Numbered from the stretch's first letter, positions 8,063-17,165 are shown. The stretch is 64,000 bases of DNA from Curtobacterium sp. MCBD17_032 (GCF_003234855.1 NZ_QKTO01000002.1:62001-126000); one strand, 5' to 3'. Numbers and translations are program-made. Notes: a model not told the origin generated them from the letters alone.

Positions 8063-9715
8063 TCAGCCGAGTTCGATCCGCGACGTCAGCCCGAGTCCCC
8101 CGAGGAACCGCTCGTCGTGACTCACCACGACGAGCGCACCGCGGAACGACCGGAGGGCCGCGACGAGCTGGTCGACGCTCGACAGGTCGAGGTCGTTCGT
8201 CGGCTCGTCGAGCACGAGCAGGTGCGGCGGCGGATCCGCGAGGACGAGACCGGCCAGTGCGACCCGGAAGCGCTCCCCGCCGGACAACGATCCCGCCGGC
8301 CGGTCGACGGTGTCCCCGCGGACGAGCAGCCTCGCGAGCCGGTTCCGCAGCTCTGGCACCGGGACGGCCGGCGCTGCGCGTTGCACGTTCTCGAGGACCG
8401 TCGCGTCGTCGTCGAGGGTGTCCTTCTGCTGCGGGAGGTACCCGACCCGGTCGGTGTGGGCGACCGCGCCGGTGTCGGGGAGCGGGTGTTCCCGTGCCGT
8501 CGTGAGCCCGACGAGCTGTTCCAACAGGGTCGTCTTGCCGACGCCGTTGTCGCCGACGAGGGCGAGGCGCTCGGGTCCCTGCACGACCGCGTCCCGACCG
8601 CGCACGGTGATCGTCGCGATCCGCCGCGACGCGGCCACGCCGGGGTCGGGCAACTCGACGTGCAGTGTCTCGTCCTGTCGGACCCGGCGGCCGGCCTCCC
8701 GTACCGTCGCGGACGCCACCGCCTCGGCCGACGCATGTCCGGACCGGAGCCGCCCGGCGGTCGCCTCAGCCTGCTTCCGCCGCTCGTTCGCCAGGATCTT
8801 CGGCATGGACGTGGCGGACGCGGCCCCTGCCTTCGCACGTCGCGCGATGGAGGTCTCGGCCTCGATCCGCTGCCGCTTCTCGGCACGGTACCGCTGCTCG
8901 GCGACCCGGACCTCCCGTTCGACGGCGGCCTGCTGCACGGCGAGGTGCTCCTCGTACGCCGAGAACGTGCCGCCGAACACGGTCAGAGCGCCGTCGCGGA
9001 GCTCGACGACCTCGTCGACGTGCTCCAGGAGTTCCCGGTCGTGGCTCACGACGACGAGTGTGCCGCGCCAGTCGTCGATCAGCGCGAGCAGGGCCGCCCG
9101 CGCTCGGCGGTCGAGGTTGTTCGTCGGCTCGTCGAGGAACGCGATCGGACGCGCGCGGAGACGGATCCCCGCGACCGCGACGAGCACCGCCTGACCGCCC
9201 GACAGCGTCCCGACGGGGCGGTCGAGGTCGGCAGCGCCGAGAGTCGCTCGCGGACCGAGGTCGAGGGCGGCCAAGGCCGCTCCGGCCCGGTCCTCGACGT
9301 CCCAGTCCTCGCCGACCACCTCGAAGTCGTCCGGCGTCGCGTTCCCGGCGAGGACGGCACGGAGCGCCGTGACCTGCGCACCGACCCCGAGCAGGTCCGC
9401 GACGGTCCGCGGAGGGCCGGGACGGGCCTCCAGACCGGACGGCACGGCGGTGCCTGCTCCGGACGGGAGGTGCGGTGCGGCTCCGACGAGCCGCTGCGGC
9501 AGGTGGTCCACGGCCCCCGTCGTCTCGACGGAACCGGCGGTGGGGACGAGCTGACCGGTGACGAGGCGGACGAGGGTCGACTTGCCGGCTCCGTTCCGGC
9601 CGACCAGACCGGTGCGGCCGCGACCGAACGCGGCGGTGATGCGGTCGAGCGCGACGGTGCCGTCGGGCCACGCGAAGGAGACGTCGTGCAGGACGACGGA
9701 CGGACTGATGGGCAT
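8063..9715 (-). CDS. ABC-F family ATPase
   Basis: This 550-residue soluble protein has two ABC nucleotide-binding domains and no membrane segment. ABC-F proteins act on ribosomes as translation factors or antibiotic-resistance proteins. Domain 1 shows Walker A GRNGAGKST (about residue 38), signature LSGGQ and Walker B FLDEPTNNLD. Domain 2 shows GDNGVGKTT, LSGGE and VLDEPTNDLD. Between them lies a charged linker (EREVRVAEQRYRAEKRQRIE) of the P-site tRNA interaction type. ATG 9715 is fixed by a GGAGG Shine-Dalgarno seven bases upstream. It could be a resistance-type (Msr/Vml-like) or housekeeping member; the sequence alone does not decide. Confidence 0.88.
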   Translation of the reverse strand: MPISPSVVLHDVSFAWPDGTVALDRITAAFGRGRTGLVGRNGAGKSTLVRLVTGQLVPTAGSVETTGAVDHLPQRLVGAAPHLPSGAGTAVPSGLEARPGPPRTVADLLGVGAQVTALRAVLAGNATPDDFEVVGEDWDVEDRAGAALAALDLGPRATLGAADLDRPVGTLSGGQAVLVAVAGIRLRARPIAFLDEPTNNLDRRARAALLALIDDWRGTLVVVSHDRELLEHVDEVVELRDGALTVFGGTFSAYEEHLAVQQAAVEREVRVAEQRYRAEKRQRIEAETSIARRAKAGAASATSMPKILANERRKQAEATAGRLRSGHASAEAVASATVREAGRRVRQDETLHVELPDPGVAASRRIATITVRGRDAVVQGPERLALVGDNGVGKTTLLEQLVGLTTAREHPLPDTGAVAHTDRVGYLPQQKDTLDDDATVLENVQRAAPAVPVPELRNRLARLLVRGDTVDRPAGSLSGGERFRVALAGLVLADPPPHLLVLDEPTNDLDLSSVDQLVAALRSFRGALVVVSHDERFLGGLGLTSRIELG

Positions 9716-9991
9716 GCGGATGCCTCCGGAGATCGTGCGGGCGCACGACACCGTCAGCCGCTCGGGCGGCGGTCCCACCGGTGGGCGGGCGAGGTCACGG
9801 TGTCAGCGCAGGGACAGCTGCTGCTGCGGCGCAGTGCCGGTGATCTCGCGCAATGCCGCACCGTTTCCGTCGGGGATCCCCGTGGCCGTCGCCCGTGCCG
9901 TCGGCCGGTCGTCCCGCACCGCGACCCCGGAGCGATGACGGGGTACGCCTCACCGTACGGCCGTGCAGTCGGCGCGCGCAAGATGTCCGGC

Positions 9992-10324
9992 ATGGCTGAC
10001 GACGAGAAGCAGACGCGGGACGACTTCCACGACGCGGTGAACATGACCGCGTCCCAGCTCGAGAAGTGGCTGGACACCGACGAGTCGAAGTCCGTCGGGC
10101 AGAAGAAGGACGGCGCGACCGAGTCCACCGGGCACGAGTCCGGCCGGCACATCGTGGCGATCCTGCAGAAGAAGCAGGGCGACCTCACCGACGAGGACTA
10201 CGCACACATGCGCAAGGTCGTCGGGTACGTCGCCCGGCACTCGGAGCAGCGGCCCTCGGGCGACGCGACCGACACCAAGTGGCGCTACTCGCTCATGAAC
10301 TGGGGCAACGACCCGCTGAAGTAG
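9992..10324 (+). CDS. DUF3140 family protein
   Basis: This 110-residue soluble protein has the whole DUF3140 pattern: TASQLEKWLDTDESKSVG near the start, SGRHIVAILQKKQGDLTDEDYAHMRKVVGYV in two parts of the middle, and the terminal TKWRYSLMNWGNDPLK. The family is common in actinobacteria, has no known function and is sometimes described as DNA-binding-like without proof. ATG 9983, nine bases upstream and in frame, is an alternative start. The upstream 276 bases to the divergent ABC-F gene hold no gene; no clear promoter is visible there. Confidence 0.85.
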   Translation: MADDEKQTRDDFHDAVNMTASQLEKWLDTDESKSVGQKKDGATESTGHESGRHIVAILQKKQGDLTDEDYAHMRKVVGYVARHSEQRPSGDATDTKWRYSLMNWGNDPLK

Positions 10325-10337
10325 GCGACGGCTCAAG

Positions 10338-10343
10338 TAGCGT
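10338..10343 (+). promoter_or_regulatory. -10 box TAGCGT, leaderless start
   Basis: TAGCGT ends 7 nt before the ATG at 10351, the same geometry as at the other leaderless genes here. There is no Shine-Dalgarno in between. Confidence 0.55.
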
Positions 10344-10350
10344 GGCGGGC

Positions 10351-10773
10351 ATGCCGGACAACCTGCTCCCGAACCCCTCGACGAACCCCGAGACCCTGCT
10401 GCCCGCCGAACCCGAGGTGGACGCGCTCCTCCGGTCGAACGCGCCCGTCTCCTCGGTGGTGGTGTCGCACCCGTCGTCGAGCCTGGCGTGGGCGCTGCTC
10501 GCCGACGAGGCGTGGGAGCGCGGCGCCACGCTCGAGTCCTACGCGTACGCCCGGGTCGGCTACCACCGCGGCCTCGACGCGCTCCGGAAGGCCGGCTGGC
10601 GTGGTGCCGGGCCGGTGCCGTGGTCGCACGAGCCGAACCGGGGCGTCCTGCGGTCCCTGTTCGCCCTGCGCCGCGCGGCCGAGGCGATCGACGAACCCGG
10701 CGAGCCCGAGCGCCTGACGCAGTTCCTCGACGGCGCGGACCCCGCGGCCGCCGAGGCGCTCGCGCGCGGCTGA
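10351..10773 (+). CDS. DUF3151 family protein
   Basis: This 140-residue soluble protein has the family hallmarks SHPSSSLAWALLADEAW and SYAYARVGYHRGLDALRKAGW, plus VPWSHEPNRGVLRSLFALRRAA. DUF3151 proteins are conserved across actinobacteria, often near adenylosuccinate synthase or fructose-bisphosphate aldolase genes; function unknown. Neither neighbour is present here. The start at 10351 has a -10 box 7 nt upstream, so it is probably leaderless. It ends 78 bases before a 54-bp perfect palindrome that should stop transcription. Confidence 0.85.
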   Translation: MPDNLLPNPSTNPETLLPAEPEVDALLRSNAPVSSVVVSHPSSSLAWALLADEAWERGATLESYAYARVGYHRGLDALRKAGWRGAGPVPWSHEPNRGVLRSLFALRRAAEAIDEPGEPERLTQFLDGADPAAAEALARG

Positions 10774-10851
10774 GCCGCGGCGCGCAGCGGCTGCGCCGTG
10801 GCGCGGCGGCCCCGCACGCGCGGCGGCTGCGCGGTGCCGTTCGGCTGCGCA

Positions 10852-10905
10852 CAACAGGAACCCGTCCGAACCAGGGGATCCCCTGGTTCGGACGGGTTCC
10901 TGTTG
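10852..10905. terminator. 54-bp perfect loopless palindrome
   Basis: Both 27-base arms (10852-10878 and 10879-10905) are exact reverse complements with no spacer; the centre is GGATCC. It lies between convergent genes (DUF3151 and beta-galactosidase) and so probably terminates both. No T-tract is present. The flanks are extreme GC: 10774-10850 repeats GCGCGGCGGC-type words and 10912-10960 repeats GGCC. Confidence 0.75.
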
Positions 10906-10964
10906 GGCTGGTACGGCCGGCGCCGCGGGGCGCCGGGCCGGCCCGGCCCGGCCGGCCGGCCGGC

Positions 10965-13900
10965 CTACGCCAGCAGCACGCTCCAGCTCCGGGCGCTCGG
11001 CCACAGCTGGTGCTCCGGCAGCACGTCGAGCCCGCACGCGCGGCTGCCGAGGCCGTGCTGCGCGTCGTCGAGGTACAGGTACAGCGCGTCCGGCGTCGGC
11101 AACTCGTGCGGGTGCCCGGCACGCCCGACCTGCTGCGCGGTCCACGGCGTCAGGGTGAACCCGGCGCGGTGCCCCGTCGCCGGGTCCGGCACGGTCGACA
11201 CCGTGAACGGACCGACCGTCAGCGTCCGCAGTTCCGGCCGGTGCCCGGTCTCCTGCGGCATCGAGTACCGCGTCGTCATCGCGGACACGGGCGCCTCGAA
11301 GCGTCCGACGCGCGCGGCGTGCGAGGAGTCCGCGTACGACTCGTCCGGCCCGGTGCCGAACCACGTCGCGGTCTCGGACAGCAGCTCCACCGGCAGGTCG
11401 ATGCGGACCCCGACCCGCGGCCAGGTGACGTCCCACCCGCCGAACGGCACCGCATCGGTCCGCAGGAGCAGTCCGGCGTCGGTCAGGGTCCACCGGTGCG
11501 TCACCTCGACGCCGGCCCCGCTGTTCGCCGCCGCGACGCGGACCCGCTGCACGAGGCCGTCGTCGGTCCGTGCCACGGACACGAGTCGGTGCGTCAGACG
11601 GTCGAGCCCGCGGGCCTCCCACCGGGACGCAGAGGAGGGCGCATCGGGATCGCCGACCCCGCCGGTGAGCACCGGGTCCGCCGTCTCGTACCCACCCTGG
11701 GAGGCGCCGCGGTCGTTGTCCGTGGGTGCGCGCCACAGTTCGAGGCGCGGGCCGGCGACGGCGTGCCCCTTGAGGGAGGCGAGGTCGCCACGAGCGGTGA
11801 AGGTCGCGTCCCCGAGACGGTCGCCCTCCCAGCCCGTGCGGGAGGGTCGGACCACCCGGTCGGGACCGGTCGCCACGAGCGTCTGGGTGCGTGCGACGAT
11901 GTGGCCGGTGTCCGCCCAGGCCGTCGGCCCGGCGAGCTCCGCCACCACCTCGAACCACAGCTCGTCCCCGGCGGCGAGCGAGGCCACTTCCGACGCGCCC
12001 GCGTCGGGTGCGTGCGTCGGCGTCGCGCCCGCGGCAGCCGCGGCGAGCACCTCCGCCGGGACCGGCACCGTGGCGGACCCCCGCGCGGCGACGACACCGG
12101 GGGCGAGCCTCCCGGACGCCTCGACGACGCCGTTCCGCGACAGCGTCCAGGTGAACCGGAGACCCGCGGTGGACGCGGAGTGGTACCGGTTCTCGACGAG
12201 CACGGTGCCGCCGCCCGCGGCCGTCCCACCGCCGAGCGGGGAGACGGACAGCCGCACCGGCGCGACCACGGCCGCGAACTCGGCGAGGCCTGGCGTGGGG
12301 GTGTCGTCCGGCAGCACGAGGCCGTCCATCACGAAGTTGCCGTCGTGCACGACCTCGTGGTGGTCGCCGCCGTAGGCGTAGTAGGGGGTGCCGTCGGCGG
12401 TGTGCGCGAGGAGCCCGTGGTCACGCCACTCCCACACGAAGCCGCCGTGCAGGCGTGGGTACCGGTCGACCAGGGCCTCGTACTCGGCGATCTGGCCCGG
12501 GCCGTTGCCCATCGCGTGCACGTACTCGCAGTGGATGAAGGGCTTCGACCGCTGGCGTGCCGCCTCGGCGGGTCCGCAGCCGAGCAGGGGCGTGGCCGGG
12601 CCGCCGCCGATCGACTCGGTCTCCTGCAGCGTCGGGTACATCCGCGAGTACACGTCGGTGTACGCGCCCGTGTAGTCGCCCTCGTAGTGCACGGGGCGTT
12701 CGGCGTCGCGGGCGTGCACCCATCGCGACATGGCGGCGAGGTTGCGGCCCGTGCCGGACTCGTTGCCGAGCGACCACATCACGATCGACGGGTGGTTCTT
12801 GTCCCGCTCGACGGTCCGGGCGATGCGGTCGAGGTACGCGTCCTCCCACGCGGGGTCGTCCGACGGGTTGCCCTGCCAGCCGAGGAACTCGAAGCCGTGC
12901 GTCTCGAGGTCGCACTCCAGGACGACCCAGAACCCGAGCTCGTCGGCGAGGTCGAGCACACGCGGGTGCGGCGGGTAGTGCGAGGTGCGGATCGCGTTGA
13001 CGTTGCTGCGCTTCATGAGCGCCAAGTCCGCGCGGGCGTGGGCCTCGTCGAACACCCGCCCGCGCTCGGGGTGCGTCTCGTGCCGGTTCACACCGTGGAA
13101 GACGACCCGCTCGCCGTTGACGAGGAAGCGGTCGCCGACGATCTGCACGGTGCGGAAGCCGAGCCGGAGCGCGATCGTCTCACCCGCGGTCGACATCGTG
13201 GCGTCGTACAGGCGGGGGACCTCGGCGCTCCACGGCTCGACGCCCTCGACGGTCACCGGTGCGACGTCCTCGGCGGAGGCCCAGGTGACGTCGACGTCGA
13301 GCTCGGGCACCCGGAAGCGCACCGGGAACGTCGCCTCGATGCTCGGCACCGTGATCGTCCCGGTGCCCGTCGCGGGGCGGCCGGACCCGGTGGTCCCGGC
13401 GCTCGCCCGGTCACCGAGGACGGCGGACCAGTCGGCGCGCACGAACACGTCGTCGATCGGTGCCACCGGGCGCGCGAGCAGGGTGACGTCACGGAAGATC
13501 CCGGGGAGCCACCACTGGTCCTGGTCCTCCAGGTACGACGCCGCCGACCACTGGTGCACGCGGACCCGGAGCTCGTTGTCCCCGGGCACGAGCAGCTCGG
13601 TGACGTCGAACTCCGTCGCGAGCCGGGAGCCCGTCGACCACCCGACCTCCTGCCCGTTGAGCCACACCCGGAAGTGCGACTCGACACCGTCGAAACGGAG
13701 GAGCACCCGCGCGGCGCCGTCGAAGGAGCCCGGCACGGTGAAGGTCCGGCGGTGGTCACCGGTCGGGTTCTCGTCCGGCGGGTGCGGGGCATCGATGGGG
13801 AAGGGGTACTGCACGTTCGTGTAGCTCGGCGACCCGTGGCCGTGCAGGACCCAGTGCGACGGCACCGGGAGGGTGCCCCACCCGTCCGGGTCGTCGAAGG

Positions 13901-14180
13901 CGGGGGCGTCGGCGACGGGCGACCAGCGGAAGTCCCACTCCCCGGCGAGCGACAGGGACGGCGCGTCCGTGTGCAGCCAGGCGCGCGGCGCCAGTCGTGT
14001 CGCCGAACCCGGCGTCGTCGCGTGCAGGTCGTCGAGTGCGGCGTCGGTCAACCTCGACCAGTCCTTCCGTGGTGCCCCGCGCTCGGGGCGCTCGGGACGG
14101 GTGTGGCGAGCGGCGGCGGCCGGGACGGCATCGATGCCGTCGTCCCGGTGCGTCGTCGATCGGGTGCAGCGACAAGCCAA
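10965..14180 (-). CDS. lacZ: Beta-galactosidase, GH2 (LacZ type)
   Basis: This protein of about 1071 residues is a full-length LacZ-type glycoside hydrolase hydrolysing beta-galactosides. GH2 domains follow in order: sugar-binding jelly roll, Ig-like domain, TIM barrel, second Ig-like domain and C-terminal small-chain domain. The acid/base glutamate is in MWSLGNESGTG and the nucleophile in FIHCEYVHAMGNG. The opening LSLAGEWDFRWSPV is typical. The frame is open to 14423 with no ATG or GTG in the plausible zone. TTG at 14180 is the best guess and the start may be wrong by up to about 40 codons. No signal peptide is seen, so it is cytoplasmic. It stands alone between two terminators, with no linked transporter. 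Confidence 0.88.
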   Translation of the reverse strand: MACRCTRSTTHRDDGIDAVPAAAARHTRPERPERGAPRKDWSRLTDAALDDLHATTPGSATRLAPRAWLHTDAPSLSLAGEWDFRWSPVADAPAFDDPDGWGTLPVPSHWVLHGHGSPSYTNVQYPFPIDAPHPPDENPTGDHRRTFTVPGSFDGAARVLLRFDGVESHFRVWLNGQEVGWSTGSRLATEFDVTELLVPGDNELRVRVHQWSAASYLEDQDQWWLPGIFRDVTLLARPVAPIDDVFVRADWSAVLGDRASAGTTGSGRPATGTGTITVPSIEATFPVRFRVPELDVDVTWASAEDVAPVTVEGVEPWSAEVPRLYDATMSTAGETIALRLGFRTVQIVGDRFLVNGERVVFHGVNRHETHPERGRVFDEAHARADLALMKRSNVNAIRTSHYPPHPRVLDLADELGFWVVLECDLETHGFEFLGWQGNPSDDPAWEDAYLDRIARTVERDKNHPSIVMWSLGNESGTGRNLAAMSRWVHARDAERPVHYEGDYTGAYTDVYSRMYPTLQETESIGGGPATPLLGCGPAEAARQRSKPFIHCEYVHAMGNGPGQIAEYEALVDRYPRLHGGFVWEWRDHGLLAHTADGTPYYAYGGDHHEVVHDGNFVMDGLVLPDDTPTPGLAEFAAVVAPVRLSVSPLGGGTAAGGGTVLVENRYHSASTAGLRFTWTLSRNGVVEASGRLAPGVVAARGSATVPVPAEVLAAAAAGATPTHAPDAGASEVASLAAGDELWFEVVAELAGPTAWADTGHIVARTQTLVATGPDRVVRPSRTGWEGDRLGDATFTARGDLASLKGHAVAGPRLELWRAPTDNDRGASQGGYETADPVLTGGVGDPDAPSSASRWEARGLDRLTHRLVSVARTDDGLVQRVRVAAANSGAGVEVTHRWTLTDAGLLLRTDAVPFGGWDVTWPRVGVRIDLPVELLSETATWFGTGPDESYADSSHAARVGRFEAPVSAMTTRYSMPQETGHRPELRTLTVGPFTVSTVPDPATGHRAGFTLTPWTAQQVGRAGHPHELPTPDALYLYLDDAQHGLGSRACGLDVLPEHQLWPSARSWSVLLA

Positions 14181-14257
14181 CCACAGGACGCGGCACGCAC
14201 CTGGGACCGGGGTCAGGTGCGGTCGCGGAGCGTGGGACGCCCACGAGAGGAGCAACG

Positions 14258-14671
14258 ATGAGCGAACGCGGGAACACCACCCACAACCCGGAGCTCGACG
14301 ACCAGCTCGCGCACGAGGCGCAGAGCATCGTCCAGGGACACGGCAGCAACGCCCACGTCGAGGAGTTCCGCCAGTCCGAGCCGGTCCCGGACGACACCGA
14401 CGACGCCGAGACCGTCCGGGCATCGGGCTACGACGGCGACCTGGAGGGCGCGCTCGTCGACGACTCGACCGACGTCGACGCCGCCGACGACCCGGACGGC
14501 GTCGCCGCCGAGCAGCCGGACGGCGGCGGAGACGGCGCCGATGCGACGGTGTACACGACGTCCTCGGAGGCCGACCCCGGCGCGTCGGCCGACGTCACGT
14601 CGTCGAACGCCTCGGCGGCCGACGGCGGGAGCGACACCGCGGACCTGCCGAACACGGACGAGGAGGCCTGA
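14258..14671 (+). CDS. Acidic low-complexity protein
   Basis: This 137-residue protein is very rich in Asp, Glu, Ala, Ser and Gly and almost free of hydrophobic segments, so it is likely disordered in the cytoplasm. No family is recognised; the first 50 residues (NTTHNPELDDQLAHEAQSIV) look most ordered. ATG 14258 has a strong Shine-Dalgarno (GAGAGGAG). The stop is two bases before the GTG of the Vms1/Rv2629-like gene, so the pair form an operon. Possibly a stress or partner protein for that gene; this is inference only. Confidence 0.7.
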   Translation: MSERGNTTHNPELDDQLAHEAQSIVQGHGSNAHVEEFRQSEPVPDDTDDAETVRASGYDGDLEGALVDDSTDVDAADDPDGVAAEQPDGGGDGADATVYTTSSEADPGASADVTSSNASAADGGSDTADLPNTDEEA

Positions 14672-14673
14672 CC

Positions 14674-15846
14674 GTGCCCGTCACCGCGAACGAGGCCACC
14701 GACGAGGGACGTTCGCTCGGCACGCGGCTCGCCACCGGCGGCACGTGGACCTGGGCGTACGTCGACGCCTCCGGGGACCGCGAGGACCCGCAGCACCTCG
14801 CCGCCCTGCAGCGCCGGAAGGCCGAGGACGCCCTCCGCGCCGCGGGTGCCGACGCCGACGTCATCGACACCGTGATGGCCGAGCTCGAGGAGACGCCCGG
14901 GGTGCCTGCGCCGGTCAGCCGCTACGTCCTGGTGCACGACGGCGAGCTCGTGCTCAGTGACCTGCTGCCCGGGCACATGCACGGACCCGAGTCCGTCGGC
15001 CACGGCGCCGTGCCCGACCTCGTGCCGCTCCTGGCGCACCGCCCGCTCGACGTCCCGTTCCTCGTCGTCGAGGTCGGCCGTGGTGGCGGCGGCTACCGCG
15101 CCTACCGGCTCGGGCACGTCGACCACCCCGACCAGCGCGAGGAGCAGGAGGTCGAGGGCCGCACCGACACGCTCCACAAGTTCCAGGGCGGCGGCTGGTC
15201 GCACCTGCGCTGGCAGCACCACACCGAGGAACTCTGGCGACAGAACGAGTCCGAGGTGGCCGCCGCCGTGCAGGACGCCGTCGACCGGCTGGCACCACGC
15301 CTGATCGTCGTCGCCGGGGACATCCGGGCGCGCCAGCTGCTCATCGCCGAGCTGTCGAAGACCAAGGCGACCGCGCCGCTGCTCTCCGAGGTGCCGATCG
15401 ACCCGCGGGCGTCGGACGCGTCGGAGGACGGCGTCCGCGAGCACGTCGACATCGCGCTCGCCCGGGTCGTCGCCCAGCGCCGACACGACGTCGAGGACCT
15501 CCTCCGCACCCACGAGGGACGCGGTGACGGCGAGGTCGCCGCGGGGCTCGGCCCGGTCGTCGAGGCGCTCCAGCAGGCGCAGCCGTCCGTCGTCGTCCTC
15601 GACCCCGCCGGGTTCGCCGACCGCACGGTCCTGGCCCTCGACGCCGCGCCCTGGATCGCGACCGCCCCGGAGCAGGCGCTCGGTGCAGCGGTGCTCGGAC
15701 CCGTCCCGGCGGCGGTCGGGCTCGTCCGCGCCGCACTGCTCACCGACGCCGAGGTCGTGTACGCCAACGCCGCGGCGCTGCCCGGCGGTGGCCCGACCGC
15801 CGCGCTGCTGCGTTGGCGCACCGGACCGGAGGTCCCCGGGGCCTGA
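14674..15846 (+). CDS. Vms1/Rv2629-like (eRF1-fold) protein
   Basis: This 390-residue soluble protein fits the bacterial Vms1/ANKZF1 release-factor-like group (Rv2629 type). Visible markers are TDTLHKFQGGGWSHLRWQHHTEELW in pieces, where the GGxSxxR-like segment is the analogue of the GGQ loop. A central IVVAGDIRARQLLIAELS strand-helix unit and the C-terminal VVEALQQAQPSVVVLDPAGF (the pelota/eRF1 domain 3-like part) follow. In eukaryotes such proteins release peptides from stalled ribosomes; in bacteria Rv2629-like proteins are linked to dormancy and stress, without proven reaction. GTG 14674 follows the acidic gene by two bases. A 48-bp palindrome follows the stop. Confidence 0.7.
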   Translation: MPVTANEATDEGRSLGTRLATGGTWTWAYVDASGDREDPQHLAALQRRKAEDALRAAGADADVIDTVMAELEETPGVPAPVSRYVLVHDGELVLSDLLPGHMHGPESVGHGAVPDLVPLLAHRPLDVPFLVVEVGRGGGGYRAYRLGHVDHPDQREEQEVEGRTDTLHKFQGGGWSHLRWQHHTEELWRQNESEVAAAVQDAVDRLAPRLIVVAGDIRARQLLIAELSKTKATAPLLSEVPIDPRASDASEDGVREHVDIALARVVAQRRHDVEDLLRTHEGRGDGEVAAGLGPVVEALQQAQPSVVVLDPAGFADRTVLALDAAPWIATAPEQALGAAVLGPVPAAVGLVRAALLTDAEVVYANAAALPGGGPTAALLRWRTGPEVPGA

Positions 15847-15857
15847 CCGGCCGCGGC

Positions 15858-15905
15858 GACGGACGGGAGGCTCGTGGCGGCGCCGCCACGAGCCTCCCGT
15901 CCGTC
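15858..15905. terminator. 48-bp perfect loopless palindrome
   Basis: The arms 15858-15881 and 15882-15905 are exact reverse complements with GGCGGC/GCCGCC at the centre and the GGAGGCTCG family core. It lies between convergent genes and would stop both. Its right half is nearly identical to a hairpin inside the ATPase gene at 23130-23173. Confidence 0.75.
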
Positions 15906-15936
15906 CGCCACCCCGTCACACGACCGGCGCGGGACG

Positions 15937-17109
15937 TCAGTCGTGCGAGCGGTCCACCCGCGGCACGAGCGGGAGGGCCAACACCGGCAGCGCCGCGACC
16001 AGCAGGAACGACCCCGCGAACCCGACCAGTCCGACCAGGGCGCCGATGCCCGGGCCGACGGCGCTCGCCGCGATGAACTGCCCGGTGTTCTGCGCGCCGA
16101 GGGCCCGGCCAGACCACCGGGGACCGGCGGCCTCGGCGACCGACGTGTACGCGAGCCCGTTGTCGGCCACCGTGACGCTCGTCGCCACGACGAGGACGAC
16201 CGCGGCGGCCGGCAGGTGCGCCACGTCGACGAGCGCGAGGACCGCCATCACCGCCGCCGCCGAGACGGCCACGACGCGCAACGGGCCGACACGGGAGCCG
16301 ACGCGGTCGCTCCACACCCCGACCAGGATCCGACCGACCGCCCCGACGAACTGGGACGCGCCGACCAGGAGGCCCGCAGCAGCCGTCGACCACCCGAGCG
16401 TCACGAGCCACACCAGGCCGTACGTGGACAGCGTGAACTGCGGCACCACGAGCAGGACCGACACCGCGTGGATGCGCCAGAGGAACCCCGTCGACCGGTA
16501 GGGGTTCTCGGCGGCCGGGCCGGCGGCTGCCGCAGGCGGGCGAGGTGGATCGACGATCCCGAGCGTGCAGGCCACCGCGAGCACCGCGCACAGCACGACC
16601 GGCAGGACGAGCGCGGCCCGGACGCCGGACGCCTCGGCGAGCGTCGGCACCGTGACCGCGGCCAGCGTCACGCCGAGCGGCTGCGACATCTGCCGGATCC
16701 CCATCGCGAGGCCGCGCCGGTCCTTCGGGAACCAGCCGACCACCACCCGGCCGCTCGCCGCGTTGGTCGAGGCGCTCGTCATGCCGGCGAGCAGGAACGC
16801 GACCCCGAGCAGTGCCGGGTCGTCCCCGGCGACCCATGCCCCGGCGACCGCGAGGGTGGTGAGGACGAGGCCGCCCGCGATGACGACGCGCTCGCCGGTG
16901 CGGTCGGTGACCGCTCCCCAGGCGATGAGCGTGAGGACCATGCCCGCGGTGGGAGCGGCGGCCAGCAGACCGGCCTGGGTCAGGGACAGCCCCTGCGCGT
17001 GCAGGTGCGGGATGAGGAGGGCGGGTGCGGTCACGACGAGCGTGCCGGCGGCCTGCGCGGCGACGCCGAGCCCGAGCATCGTCCACGCTCGGGCGGGGGT
17101 GCGGGTCAC
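15937..17109 (-). CDS. MFS transporter
   Basis: This 390-residue protein has 12 predicted membrane helices in two halves, a cytoplasmic loop after helix 6 (DPPRPPAAAAGPAAENP) and the family loop motif GAVTDRTGERVV between helices 2 and 3, echoed in GVWSDRVGSRVG. It resembles the cyanate/nitrate-like or multidrug branch of the major facilitator superfamily; substrate unknown. GTG 17109 has a GGAGG five bases upstream. The divergent GntR gene and the shared palindrome at 17127-17149 suggest that this exporter is the regulator's main target. Confidence 0.85.
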   Translation of the reverse strand: MTRTPARAWTMLGLGVAAQAAGTLVVTAPALLIPHLHAQGLSLTQAGLLAAAPTAGMVLTLIAWGAVTDRTGERVVIAGGLVLTTLAVAGAWVAGDDPALLGVAFLLAGMTSASTNAASGRVVVGWFPKDRRGLAMGIRQMSQPLGVTLAAVTVPTLAEASGVRAALVLPVVLCAVLAVACTLGIVDPPRPPAAAAGPAAENPYRSTGFLWRIHAVSVLLVVPQFTLSTYGLVWLVTLGWSTAAAGLLVGASQFVGAVGRILVGVWSDRVGSRVGPLRVVAVSAAAVMAVLALVDVAHLPAAAVVLVVATSVTVADNGLAYTSVAEAAGPRWSGRALGAQNTGQFIAASAVGPGIGALVGLVGFAGSFLLVAALPVLALPLVPRVDRSHD

Positions 17110-17126
17110 GTGGCCTCCGTCTCGGC

Positions 17127-17149
17127 TGGTGTACCGGAACGGTATACCA
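17127..17149. promoter_or_regulatory. GntR-type operator between MFS and GntR genes
   Basis: An inverted repeat TGGTGTACCG-N3-CGGTATACCA (one mismatch in ten) sits 18 nt upstream of the transporter start and 31 nt upstream of the regulator start. TGGTATACCA resembles GntR/FadR-family operators. Confidence 0.7.
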
Positions 17150-17165
17150 ACGCGCACGAGGCCAC

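Noticed and set aside
8117-9990. Plus-strand open frame running across the ABC-F gene into DUF3140
   Set aside because: The ABC-F frame on the minus strand carries both sets of ATPase motifs; the plus-strand reading has no motifs and only the last 110 codons form a real gene.
11990-12130. GAGCCTCCCG inside the beta-galactosidase gene as another repeat copy
   Set aside because: Only a ten-base match with no opposite arm; expected by chance in this base composition.
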